NCBI GenBank assembly: GCA_900315095.1
Contig: OMXS01000004.1
Span: 1-64,000, forward strand
DNA length: 64,000 nt
From: an uncultured Prevotellaceae bacterium
GTDB lineage: Bacteria; Bacteroidota; Bacteroidia; Bacteroidales; Bacteroidaceae
Direction of reading: 5' to 3'
Positions 9,968-18,394 of this stretch are shown piece after piece (the first letter of the stretch is position 1; each line of letters opens with the position of its first letter). The notes under the pieces are model-generated. The model was not told where the DNA came from and did no database searches. It was given only the letters and a program-made list of their open reading frames with translations. A program made the translations under genes and the position numbers.

Positions 9968-9968
9968 G
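9961..9968 (+). promoter_or_regulatory. -7 box of a promoter for the alpha operon
   Basis: TACCTTTG followed by C fits the Bacteroidetes TAnnTTTG element, 59 nt before rpsM. No clear TTTG is seen at -33. It suggests that rpsM-rpsK-rpsD-rpoA-rplQ can be transcribed apart from the upstream cluster. Confidence 0.5.
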
Positions 9969-10026
9969 CATGCTTTTTAGCAGAATTTCGAAATTTAACA
10001 CTTTATTTTTTACATTTTTCAAAACA

Positions 10027-10376
10027 ATGGCAATAAGAATTGTTGGAGTAGATTTGCCCCAGAATAAGCGTGGCGAAATCGCATTGACTTATATCTATGG
10101 TATAGGTCGAAGTAGTTCAGCAAACTCAAGGTCAACGAGTGGACGGACGATCAGGCAGCCAAAATCCGTGAAGTAATCGGCGCTGAATTCAAAGTTGAAG
10201 GTGATCTCCGTAGCGAGGTCCAGATGAATATCAAGCGACTGATGGATATTGGTTGCTATCGTGGAGTACGTCATCGTAATGGTCTTCCAGTACGCGGACA
10301 GAGCACAAAGAACAACGCTCGCACCCGTAAAGGTAAGAAGAAGACTGTTGCAAATAAGAAGAAGGCCACGAAGTAA
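10027..10376 (+). pseudogene. rpsM: 30S ribosomal protein S13, frameshifted by an internal deletion
   Basis: The first 32 codons ([20 protein letters not shown] to RSSSA) match S13. At about 10123-10125 the reading frame breaks: continuing in frame gives a stop at 10174-10176, while the rest of S13 ([19 protein letters not shown] to NKKKATK, stop 10374-10376) reads in another frame from 10125. Between the two parts roughly ten residues of the expected 126 are missing, which fits loss of about 31 nt. S13 contacts S19 and the tRNAs and is normally essential, so an assembly or sequencing error is the first explanation; a real mutation needs an intact copy elsewhere. Position before rpsK is canonical. 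Confidence 0.9.
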
Positions 10377-10415
10377 TTTTTTAGTTTACAGTTAACAAGT
10401 TAAAAGTTTACAGTT

Positions 10416-10802
10416 ATGGCAAAGAAAACAGTCGCTAAGAAAAGAAATGTGAAGGTTGACGCTCTTGGTCAGCTTCACGTGCACAGCTCTTTCAATAATA
10501 TCATCGTATCATTGGCTAACGGCGAGGGACAGGTAATCTCTTGGTCTTCTGCCGGTAAGATGGGCTTCCGTGGTTCTAAGAAGAACACTCCTTATGCAGC
10601 ACAGATGGCAGCAGAGGATTGCGCTAAGGTTGCTTACGACCTTGGTCTTCGCAAAGTAAAGGCATACGTTAAGGGTCCGGGTAACGGTCGTGAGAGCGCT
10701 ATCCGTGCTATCCACACTGCTGGAATCGAGGTAATCGAGATTGTTGACGTTACTCCACTTCCACACAACGGATGCCGTCCTCCAAAGCGTCGTAGAGTTT
10801 AA
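10416..10802 (+). CDS. rpsK: 30S ribosomal protein S11
   Basis: 128 residues with a Lys-rich N-terminus, [36 protein letters not shown] and the C-terminal [18 protein letters not shown] signature. Forms part of the 30S platform near the E site. The 39-nt spacer from rpsM is made of short near-repeats of AGTTTACAGTTAACA. Confidence 0.99.
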   Translation: MAKKTVAKKRNVKVDALGQLHVHSSFNNIIVSLANGEGQVISWSSAGKMGFRGSKKNTPYAAQMAAEDCAKVAYDLGLRKVKAYVKGPGNGRESAIRAIHTAGIEVIEIVDVTPLPHNGCRPPKRRRV

Positions 10803-10879
10803 TTTTTTTAGAACAGAAATTCTAGTCTATCTAGTCTGTCTAGAGAATCTAGAAAAAACAAGAATTATTTTTTAGTATT

Positions 10880-11488
10880 ATGGCAAGATATATTGGACCG
10901 AAATCAAAAATTGCACGTCGATTTGGCGAAGCCATCTTCGGCGCAGACAAAGTTTTGTCCAGGAGAAACTTCCCTCCTGGACAGCATGGTCAGAACCGCC
11001 GTCGCAAGATGTCGGAGTATGGGGTCATGTTGGCAGAGAAGCAAAAGGCTAAATACACTTACGGTGTGCTGGAGCGTCAGTTCCGCAACATGTTCGAGCA
11101 CGCTGCAAAGGCCGACGGCATCACCGGTGAGGTGCTCCTGCAGAACCTCGAGTGCCGCCTCGACAATGTAGTGTTCCGTCTCGGCATCGCACCTACACGC
11201 GCTGCTGCACGTCAACTCGTTGGCCACAAGCACATCGTTGTTGACGGTCAGGTAGTTAACATCCCTTCTTACTCAGTGAAGCCAGGTCAGATTGTAGGCG
11301 TTCGCGAGAAGTCAAAGTCTCTCGAGGTTATCGAGGCAGCACTTGCAGGATTCAACCACAGCAAGTATCCTTGGATCGAGTGGGACGACGCTTCTAAGAG
11401 TGGCAAGTTCCTGCACAAGCCAGACCGTGCAGACATTCCTGAGAACATCAAGGAGCAGTTAATCGTAGAATTGTATTCTAAGAACTAA
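10880..11488 (+). CDS. rpsD: 30S ribosomal protein S4
   Basis: 202 residues with an S4 RNA-binding domain near residues 93-150 ([39 protein letters not shown]). The N-terminal region lacks the zinc cysteines of some S4 proteins. Primary assembly protein of the 30S body. The 77-nt spacer before it holds CTAG-containing near-repeats. Confidence 0.99.
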   Translation: MARYIGPKSKIARRFGEAIFGADKVLSRRNFPPGQHGQNRRRKMSEYGVMLAEKQKAKYTYGVLERQFRNMFEHAAKADGITGEVLLQNLECRLDNVVFRLGIAPTRAAARQLVGHKHIVVDGQVVNIPSYSVKPGQIVGVREKSKSLEVIEAALAGFNHSKYPWIEWDDASKSGKFLHKPDRADIPENIKEQLIVELYSKN

Positions 11489-11504
11489 TCAAATCATTAA
11501 ATTA

Positions 11505-12497
11505 ATGGCGATATTAGCATTTCAAAAACCTGATAAAGTAGTGATGCTGGAGGCCAATGACAAGTTCGGCAAGTTCGAATTTCGTCCTCTTGAGCCAGGC
11601 TTCGGTGTGACAATAGGAAACGCACTGCGCCGCATACTCCTTTCATCGCTCGAGGGCTATGCCATCAACACCATCAAGATCGCTGGCGTTGAGCATGAGT
11701 TCTCATCCGTTCCCGGTGTAAAAGAAGATGTCACCAACATCATCTTGAATCTGAAGCAAGTACGCTTCAAGCAAGTAGTAGAAGAATTCGAGAACGAGAA
11801 AGTTAGTATCACCGTAGAGAATTCCACCGAATTCACAGCAGGTGATATTGGCAAGTATCTGACTGGATTTGAAGTGTTAAACCCAGATTTGGTGATTTGT
11901 CATTTAGACTCAAAGGCATCAATGCAGATAGATCTCACGATAAACAAAGGACGCGGATATGTTCCCTCTGACGAGAACCGTGAGTTCTGCACCGATGTCA
12001 ATGTAATTCCAATCGATTCTATTTACACACCTATCCGCAACGTCAAGTTCGCAGTAGAACCGTACCGCGTCGAGCAAAAGACCGACTACGACAAACTCGT
12101 GCTTGAAGTAACTACGGACGGTTCCATACACCCGAAGGACGCGCTCAAGGAGGCAGCAAAGATCCTCATCTATCACTTCATGCTCTTCTCTGACGAGAAG
12201 ATCACCCTCGAGAACAATGACGTTGAGGGCAACCAGGAGTTCGATGAGGAAGTGCTCCACATGCGTCAGCTCCTCAAGACACGTCTTGTAGACATGAACC
12301 TTTCGGTTCGTGCCCTAAACTGCCTCAAGGCAGCCGATGTAGATACACTCGGCGACCTCGTTCAGTACAACAAGACCGACCTCTTGAAGTTCCGCAACTT
12401 CGGTAAGAAATCGCTTTCTGAGCTTGATGATTTGCTCGAGAGTCTGAATCTGCAGTTTGGAACCGACATTTCAAAGTATAAACTGGATAAGGACTAA
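11505..12497 (+). CDS. rpoA: RNA polymerase subunit alpha
   Basis: 330 residues. N-terminal dimerisation domain ([20 protein letters not shown] at about 25-44, [17 protein letters not shown]) and C-terminal DNA-binding domain with helix-hairpin-helix features ([39 protein letters not shown]). Core polymerase subunit; placed between rpsD and rplQ as usual. Confidence 0.99.
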   Translation: MAILAFQKPDKVVMLEANDKFGKFEFRPLEPGFGVTIGNALRRILLSSLEGYAINTIKIAGVEHEFSSVPGVKEDVTNIILNLKQVRFKQVVEEFENEKVSITVENSTEFTAGDIGKYLTGFEVLNPDLVICHLDSKASMQIDLTINKGRGYVPSDENREFCTDVNVIPIDSIYTPIRNVKFAVEPYRVEQKTDYDKLVLEVTTDGSIHPKDALKEAAKILIYHFMLFSDEKITLENNDVEGNQEFDEEVLHMRQLLKTRLVDMNLSVRALNCLKAADVDTLGDLVQYNKTDLLKFRNFGKKSLSELDDLLESLNLQFGTDISKYKLDKD

Positions 12498-12543
12498 GCC
12501 GCACCGTAAAGGCTGTACCTAATCCTAAAGAACAAACAAAACA

Positions 12544-13026
12544 ATGAGACACGGTAAGAAATTTAACCACCTCGGCCGTACTGCTGATCACCGCAAGGCA
12601 ATGCTTGCCAACTTGTCTATCTCGCTGATCGAGCACAAAAGAATCACTACGACCGTAGCCAAGGCAAAGGCACTTAAGAAATATGTTGAACCACTCATCA
12701 CCCGTTGCAAGGATGACTCTACCAATTCGCGCCGCGTAGTGTTCCGCTATCTGCAGAACAAAGAGGCTGTGAAGACTCTCTTCGCTGAGATAGCAGAGAA
12801 AGTAGGCGACCGTCCAGGAGGATACACCCGCATTATCAAGGTTGGTCCACGTCAGGGCGATGGTGCAGAGATGGCTTTCATCGAGCTTGTTGACTTTGAC
12901 GAGAACATGGCAAAGGCTCCTAAGGCTGCTGCTAAGCGTACACGTCGCGCCGGCAAGAAGGCCGCTCCAAAGGCTGAAGCACCTAAGGCAGAGGAAGCAC
13001 CTGCAGAAGAGGCAAAAGCAGAATAA
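12544..13026 (+). CDS. rplQ: 50S ribosomal protein L17
   Basis: 160 residues. The L17 core is residues 1-120 ([38 protein letters not shown]). The last 40 residues are an Ala/Lys/Glu-rich low-complexity tail ([20 protein letters not shown] and on) typical of Bacteroidetes L17. Last gene of the ribosomal cluster. Confidence 0.98.
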   Translation: MRHGKKFNHLGRTADHRKAMLANLSISLIEHKRITTTVAKAKALKKYVEPLITRCKDDSTNSRRVVFRYLQNKEAVKTLFAEIAEKVGDRPGGYTRIIKVGPRQGDGAEMAFIELVDFDENMAKAPKAAAKRTRRAGKKAAPKAEAPKAEEAPAEEAKAE

Positions 13027-13058
13027 TCGTCAGCAGGACGTATTAATTCCATACATTA

Positions 13059-13095
13059 ACATCCGTTCCACAGCATGTGGGACGGATGTATTTTG
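13059..13095 (+). terminator. Intrinsic terminator of the ribosomal cluster
   Basis: 14-bp stem (left arm 13059-13072, ACATCCGTTCCACA; right arm 13076-13089) with a 3-nt loop and one G-T pair, followed by ATTTTGTG. It lies 32 nt after the rplQ stop. Confidence 0.85.
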
Positions 13096-13379
13096 TGTTA
13101 CTACTATTGTTTGCGGACACAGGGTTAACATATTTTTATATACAGGGGGGTAACTGTTAAATAAGCCAAACCGCATGATTTAATTGCACAAATGATTACT
13201 ATGTTTTTGTTAAATGTTGTAATTTTGCATGTCTATAAAAGTATGTGTGTTGTTATCATGTTGGTCGAAAGACGAAACATGATGAAAAATTAATACAATC
13301 TAGACGAGGTAACTAATAATTTGTACATTTGGATACTTTTAAAAGAACAATTATAAATAAAAAACAATTATATAACACT
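13096..13379 (+). other. Intergenic region with promoter box and leader hairpin
   Basis: No gene seen. It holds a -7-type box TAATTTTG followed by CATG at 13220-13227, and further on a hairpin with arms ATCATGTT (13255-13262) and AACATGAT (13276-13283) around an inner GTC-GAAA-GAC. If transcription starts near 13235 the hairpin lies in the leader of the beta-helix protein gene. Confidence 0.5.
13220..13227 (+). promoter_or_regulatory. -7 box upstream of the beta-helix protein gene
   Basis: TAATTTTG followed by C, matching TAnnTTTG, about 150 nt upstream of the likely start at 13380. No good -33 TTTG at the right distance. Confidence 0.45.
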
Positions 13380-14394
13380 ATGTCTATGAAAATAAAACTT
13401 AACTATGCAAGACAATTATGGCTGTCGCTCCTGCTATTGGTTGGAGTCGCTGCCATTGCTGTTCCTGGACTAAATGGAACAAATTCAGGTGGTGTTGCCA
13501 AAATTGACGGCACAGAGTATGGAACGCTGCAAGATGCTCTCGATGCAGCCCACGGGATGGTAGGCAATGTGACCATCACATTGACTAATGACATCACTGG
13601 CTATGGCATTGTGCATCAAAAAGAAGGTCTCAACCTGACCATTGATGGTGCTGATAAGAAGATAACCGGCAACATTGTTATAGACGGTAATAATAATGCC
13701 TCAGGTACAGAAACGCTTACCATCCAGAACATCAAGTTTTTTGATGACGGGTCAAATTTCTGCGGTCCTACTAGTGCATTTGTTGAAGTTCCGGGTTTGA
13801 AGACAACCGGAACACCATATTATAATAATAAAAACAACTATGCTCATAACATCACAATCTCAAATTGTACTTTCACTAACACAGGGTCTAATGACATAGT
13901 TGGTTTTAAATCAAATAATGGTGGTGGCAACTGTTATAACCTCGTTATGAATAATGTTTCGGGTGCTAACCTGCATAGCTTTGCACAATTAAATTCATCT
14001 GTAAACGCCACATTCGATAATTGTGAAGCTACTAGCACAGGCAATTTCATCAGTATAACAGGTGGGGATGGTGACCTTGTAATATCAAACTGTTCCTTCC
14101 CTTCCTCTAAAATAGGAGGTTATGGAATACGCATAAAAAGTGGATCAAATAATAAACCACGTACACTTACTCTAAAGGGTAACAACAATATCAATGCTGA
14201 TGATGCTATCATTGTTAATAGTGATCAATATACTACTGTAAGTGTAGAAAATGGTACATATAAGGGTAATATTTCCAACACTGGCACTGCTAAACTAACT
14301 ATTTCTGGAGGCACATTCTCAGAAGCTGTTCCTGCATCTACACTCGCCGAGGGTTACGGTAGCTTTGGCAATGCTGACGGAACTTTCACTGTCA

Positions 14395-15050
14395 AGGTAG
14401 GAACTGCCGTAGCCAAAATAGGCGACAACAAGATGTATGAGTCTCTCGAAACAGCCTTCGCAGCCGCTCAGGACGGTGAGACTATCACCCTGCTGAAGGA
14501 CTGCACGGGCAACGGCATCTTCGTCGGCACTGGCAAGTACGCTACAGGCGTGACCGTCGACTTCGGAGGATTCACCTATACCGTTGACGGCACAACGGTA
14601 GGCTCTACAGGCACCCAGACACAGGCGTTCCATCTTGAGAAGGACAACAAGTTCACGTTCAAGAACGGAACAATCACCTCTGAGAACGCCAAGATGCTGG
14701 TTCAGAACTACAGCGACCTGACCCTTGAGGGAATGACGCTGACGATGAACAACGCAAACTATGCTTCCGCATACACCCTGTCCAACAACTGCGGAAATGT
14801 CGTCATCAACAACACTACCATCAAAGCAAACCCGGCCGGAGGATTCGCCTTCGATGTATGCCGCTACAGCAGCTATCCTTCTGTAAGCGTTACCGTAAAG
14901 GGCACAAGCGAAATCAACGGTGATGTTGAGGTAAGCGCATCTGGAAGCGATGCCAAGGACGGATTCAGCCTGATGCTCGAGGCCGGAACAATGACCGGCA
15001 ATATTGTGCTTGATGCAAGTGCCAAGACGGCCATGGCCAATACTCCCCCT
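14395..15050 (+). repeat. First copy of a tandem 717-nt module
   Basis: The segment beginning VAKIGDNKMYESLETAFAAA and running to DASAKTAMAN recurs 716 nt downstream (717 if the missing C is restored, i.e. 239 codons). Long stretches are nearly identical at the DNA level. The modules are GC-rich while the flanking parts of the same gene are AT-rich. Confidence 0.9.
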
Positions 15051-15110
15051 TCGAGAAGGACGCACCCGCTGACTACAAGTGGGTTGCGGCCGGTGAAGGT
15101 GTCAGCAAGC

Positions 15111-15735
15111 TCGCTCCCTGCGACTACGTCGCCCAGATCGGTGATGCTAAGTTCGAGACACTCGAGGCTGCATTCGCCGCTGTCCAGGACGGACAGACCA
15201 TCACCCTGCTGAAGGACTGCACGGGCAACGGCATCTTCGTCGGTTCAGGCAAGTACGCTACAGGCGTGACCGTCGACTTCGGTGGATTCACCTATACCGT
15301 TGACGGCACAACGGTAGGCTCTACAGGCACCCAGACACAGGCGTTCCATCTTGAGAAGGACAACAAGTTCACATTCAAGAACGGAACGATCACCTCTGAG
15401 AACGCCAAGATGCTGGTTCAGAACTACAGCGACCTGACCCTTGAGGGAATGACGCTGACGCTGAACAACGCAAACTATGCATCCGCATACACATTATCTA
15501 ATAATAATGGTAACGTAGTGATTGACGGCACAACCATCAACGCCAACCCGGCCGGCGGCTTTGCCTTCGACGTATGCCGCTACAGCAGCTATCCTTCGGT
15601 GAGCGTGACCGTGACAGGCAACAGCAAGATCAACGGTGATGTTGAGGTGAGCGCATCTGGAAGTGATGCCAAGGACGGCTGAACGGCAAGATTGTGCTTG
15701 ACGCAAGTGCAAAGACTGCCATGGCCAACACGCAT
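15111..15735 (+). repeat. Second copy of the 717-nt module, with a 28-nt deletion
   Basis: Starts at the reading YVAQIGDAKFETLEAAFAAV and follows the first copy closely to DASAKTAMAN, but lacks 28 nt at about 15679 corresponding to FSLMLEAGT plus one base. Distances confirm it: ATTGTGCTT is at 15003 and 15691, 688 nt apart instead of 716. Confidence 0.9.
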
Positions 15736-16610
15736 GAAAAGGCTGAGGTAAGCAAGAGCAATACGCTGACCGACATTGCCGCTCCTGATGGCTATAACTG
15801 GAAGGACAATGGCGACGAAACAAGTTCACTTGCACTTACTGAAGAAATGGAAATGGTCCTCATCCATGATGTACCTTATCCTGTCACAAAGACGGCAACC
15901 TATAAGAAGGTAACTTATAAGCGCACATTTGAGGAGAGACGTCTTGGAAAATATCAGTGCTGGTACGTTCCATTCGATTACACTATTACAGGTGAAGAGA
16001 ATGCTGAGTTCTATAAAGTACACATGATTTCAGCTTCCGCAGACGAGCATGGAGTAGTGACAGACAATACGACTGTTAACATCTACATTGAAAAGATGAA
16101 TGTTGGTGACAAACTTACCGCTAACAAACCATACATCATCGTAGCAAAGCAGTTGGAATATGAATTCGTAGTTGAACCAGAATCTGGCATTACGCTTTAC
16201 GCTCCAAAGACGGATAGATGCTTACATGTGAGTACCGCAGAGTTCGATTATGATTTCTATGGAACTTATAATGATACTAAAGCTACAAAGAACCGTGATT
16301 GGATGTCATTGCTTGCTAGTGGTTCAATAGCATGGAATGCTACTGCTAAAGCTACGCTAAAATCTTATGTTTGGTATATTAAGATTACTGCAAACAGTGA
16401 CAATGCTGATTATTCTAAGATTACCTTCTCTATTACAGAAGAAAATTCAGAGAATGCTACAAGCATAAATGGTATAGAATCTGATATGGATGAAATAGAG
16501 GGTATTTACACAACCAATGGATTGAAGGTTGATGAACCTGTAAGAGGTATCAATATAATCAGGTATAAGAATGGTAAAACAAAAAAAGTTATTATTAAAT
16601 AGTTAGAAAG

Positions 16611-16820
16611 ATGAAAAGAAGTTACAAGTCTCCTGTTCTGGAGATTGTTGAGGTGAAGTCTGATGGAGTTTGTCAAGGTGCAGTGATAACACAGAGTCCA
16701 GATTCTGATGACTTCGCAAAACCGAATGAAAATGAGGTTGAACAGGATGACGAAGCCGAACTCGCTGTTCCCATTAAGGACAAGTGGGACGATTTGAGCG
16801 AGAAGAAAAATGGTAAGTAA
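16611..16820 (+). CDS. Small acidic protein, function unknown
   Basis: 69 residues, no signal peptide or membrane helix. Starts MKRSYKSPVLEIVEVKSDG; the rest is rich in Asp and Glu. I recognise the K(R/K)-x-Y-x-(S/A)-P-x-L-E-(I/V)-V opening from small Prevotella proteins encoded next to large secreted proteins, but know no function. It begins 8 nt after the beta-helix gene and ends before a strong terminator, so the two form one transcription unit. Confidence 0.75.
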   Translation: MKRSYKSPVLEIVEVKSDGVCQGAVITQSPDSDDFAKPNENEVEQDDEAELAVPIKDKWDDLSEKKNGK

Positions 16821-16860
16821 TCATCAGTGCCGCATAAATGCGGATTAGAGAATGAAAATT

Positions 16861-16896
16861 GCCCCTGGCACAACGATTGTGTCAGGGGCTTTTTTA
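16861..16896 (+). terminator. Intrinsic terminator after the beta-helix gene pair
   Basis: 13-bp stem from GCCCCTGGCACAA (16861-16873) to TTGTGTCAGGGGC with a 3-nt loop and one G-T pair, then a T-run. A textbook Rho-independent terminator. Confidence 0.93.
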
Positions 16897-16956
16897 TTTA
16901 TCCCCCTACTTTTCGAGTTTGTCAAAGATGCTTAGTGGCGTTCTCACTTGTGCTTC

Positions 16957-16991
16957 CTGAGGTGGCGATTAGGCATTAATCGCTACCTCAG
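16957..16991. repeat. 15-bp inverted repeat in a gene-free stretch
   Basis: Arms CTGAGGTGGCGATTA (16957-16971) and TAATCGCTACCTCAG (16977-16991) with a 5-nt loop and one G-T pair. No T-run follows in either direction. It lies in a 429-nt stretch (16821-17249) that otherwise holds only the terminator above and the promoter of the next gene. Confidence 0.6.
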
Positions 16992-17183
16992 AAGTGCCTT
17001 TTGATGTGGTCAGAGATATACTTTTGAAAGGACAATTGTATGTGATTGAACGTTAAGCACAAAAGTCCGTAGGGATGTTTTTAAGAAGAAATAGAATAGG
17101 GATACTCTGTTTGTTGCCTAACTAATAGATGTTAAATGTGTTGTTTGTAGGGATTTCCCTATGTTAAAATAGGGGAAATAACA

Positions 17184-17214
17184 TTTGGATTTCGCTGAAA
17201 ATGAATACCTTTGC
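17184..17214 (+). promoter_or_regulatory. Promoter of the glycine-zipper lipoprotein gene
   Basis: TTTG at 17184-17187 and TACCTTTGC at 17206-17214, separated by 18 nt: a full Bacteroidetes housekeeping promoter. Transcription would start about 25 nt before the ATG at 17250. Confidence 0.8.
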
Positions 17215-17249
17215 CACGAAAACTTATAACTGATAAATACTATACAGAT

Positions 17250-18080
17250 ATGAAGAAGGTGATAATGACTGTTGCGTGTGCTTCGCTGTTGCTCAGCGGT
17301 TGCACCACATATACGGGTGTCGGGGCATATCAGGGCTCGGGCATCGGAGCTATTCTTGGTTCTGCTATTGGTGGAATCACTGGTGGCCCTCGTGGCAGTG
17401 ACATCGGAACGATTATAGGTATGGCAGGCGGTGCTGTGGTGGGTGCTGCTGTGGGCAGCGCTGCCGACCAGGCTCAGCAGCAGCGACGTGAGGAGGCTCG
17501 CGAGCGCCGTCAGCGCGACTATGATTACGACCGCCGTGGTGCTTACGAGAACCGTGGTTATGAGCAGCGCCGCTCGGAGGAGAACAGCGGTTTTGACCCT
17601 ACCAACAGCGGTGACGACCGTATCTACGACTACAACGACCAGGACTATAACGGACACTACAGCGCTGTTGCTCCGCGTTCTTACGACCCGATGTATAACA
17701 ACGGCAACGGCTCGAGTGTGACATTCAACCCTGAACTGGAGATTCGCAACGCGCGTTTCGTGGATGATGACATGGATAATGTGCTGCGTGCCAGCGAGAC
17801 ATGTAAGGTGATATTCGAGGTGTTTAATAACTCTGAACGCGTTCTGTATGACGTGCAGCCGATAGTGGAGGAGACAACAGGTGCAAAGCAGATTTACATC
17901 TCGCCGTCTATCCATGTAGAGAAGATTCCGCCACATCGTGGTATCCGCTACACCGCTACGGTGCAGGCAGGTAATCGCCTGAAGGACGGTAAAGCCACGT
18001 TCCGCGTGCGTGCTATTCAGGGCAATGAGCAGGTGACATCGCGTATCACGGAGTTTGACATCCAGACACGTCGCCGTTAG
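17250..18080 (+). CDS. Glycine-zipper lipoprotein
   Basis: 276 residues from ATG 17250 (MKKVIMTVACASLLLSGCTT), chosen because it gives a lipoprotein signal with lipobox LLSGC and follows the promoter. Residues about 22-75 are a glycine-zipper region (GSGIGAILGSAIGGITGG, GTIIGMAGGAVVGAAVGSAA), which in this class packs into membranes. Next comes a charged Arg/Glu/Gln/Tyr-rich linker, then a C-terminal domain (about 165-276) with NPELEIRNARF and VIFEVFNNSERVLYDVQPIV, probably a beta-sandwich. Likely an outer-membrane-attached envelope protein; exact role unknown. Followed by a terminator, so it is a single-gene unit. Confidence 0.85.
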   Translation: MKKVIMTVACASLLLSGCTTYTGVGAYQGSGIGAILGSAIGGITGGPRGSDIGTIIGMAGGAVVGAAVGSAADQAQQQRREEARERRQRDYDYDRRGAYENRGYEQRRSEENSGFDPTNSGDDRIYDYNDQDYNGHYSAVAPRSYDPMYNNGNGSSVTFNPELEIRNARFVDDDMDNVLRASETCKVIFEVFNNSERVLYDVQPIVEETTGAKQIYISPSIHVEKIPPHRGIRYTATVQAGNRLKDGKATFRVRAIQGNEQVTSRITEFDIQTRRR

Positions 18081-18103
18081 TTTTAGACAAAAAGACATAA
18101 GAG

Positions 18104-18130
18104 GGAAGGCAGGTTCTGCCTTCCTTTTTT
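18104..18130 (+). terminator. Intrinsic terminator of the lipoprotein gene
   Basis: 9-bp stem GGAAGGCAG / CTGCCTTCC with a 3-nt loop, followed by six T. Confidence 0.93.
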
Positions 18131-18142
18131 GTTTGATATGTC

Positions 18143-18164
18143 GGGCGTACACGGAGGTACGCCC
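18143..18164. repeat. REP-like palindrome
   Basis: Perfect 8-bp stem GGGCGTAC / GTACGCCC with a 6-nt loop, flanked by CCTAC. It resembles the terminator hairpin at 19923-19949 (GGGGCATAC type), suggesting a dispersed palindromic family. The 314-nt stretch 18081-18394 has no gene: it holds a terminator, this palindrome, the gdhA terminator and a gdhA end copy. Confidence 0.6.
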
Positions 18165-18246
18165 CTACAAAGTGTTTGACATGCAATTAAGTGCAAATGT
18201 CTTTATCTTTCTTATTTTCTTTTCTGGGTTCCCTTCTTTTTGTCTA

Positions 18247-18281
18247 TAAAAAACCTGGGCGAATCTCACGACTTGCCCAGG
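18247..18281 (-). terminator. Intrinsic terminator for gdhA
   Basis: Read on the minus strand: CCTGGGC, 14-nt loop, GCCCAGG, then a run of T (A tract 18248-18253 on the plus strand). It lies about 115 nt beyond the gdhA stop. Confidence 0.75.
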
Positions 18282-18325
18282 CAAACATTAAAAACATTTA
18301 GAATATAGAGTGTAATTTGTCTTGT

Positions 18326-18357
18326 CTTACACAATTCCTTGTGCCATCATTGCATTT
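18326..18357 (-). pseudogene. Remnant copy of a gdhA 3' end
   Basis: On the minus strand this reads NAMMAQGIV followed by TAA, exactly the last residues of gdhA. The 32-nt match differs from the gdhA end at 18394-18425 in three bases, all synonymous third positions. Homology stops abruptly upstream. It looks like the tail of a diverged gdh paralogue left by deletion or recombination. Confidence 0.75.
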
Positions 18358-18394
18358 TTTATATCTTGGCTTCGCCGAGCTTGCAATGCAATGC

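Larger units (their letters stand above)
13380..16602 (+). pseudogene. Large secreted beta-helix repeat protein, disrupted by two frameshifts
   Basis: One gene in three reading frames: 13380 to about 15050, about 15050 to 15682, and about 15679 to 16602. The start MSMKIKLNYARQLWLSLLLL gives a signal peptide. The body is a right-handed beta-helix-like protein: Asn/Thr/Gly-rich short strands such as ITISNCTF, LVISNCSF and VVINNTTI, and three copies of a Y-x-(S/T)-L-x-x-A module start. Two 717-nt modules sit in the middle. The C-terminus (GIYTTNGLKVDEPVRGINII, then a Lys-rich end) resembles the tail of Prevotella secreted or surface proteins. First frameshift: a C5 tract at 15047-15051 is one base short. 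Second: exactly 28 nt are missing relative to the first module at about 15679. Reassembled, it would encode about 1,083 residues. Function unknown; perhaps surface adhesion or glycan contact. Whether the breaks are real or assembly errors in a repeat cannot be told here. Confidence 0.8.

Noticed and set aside
10027-10376. Programmed frameshifting in rpsM
   Set aside because: About ten conserved residues are physically absent between the two frames, so a ribosomal shift would not give a normal S13; no slippery site or stimulatory structure is seen at 10123.
14319-15065. 248-codon antisense frame inside the repeat module
   Set aside because: It coincides with the GC-rich module only and mirrors its repeat structure; no start context or promoter.
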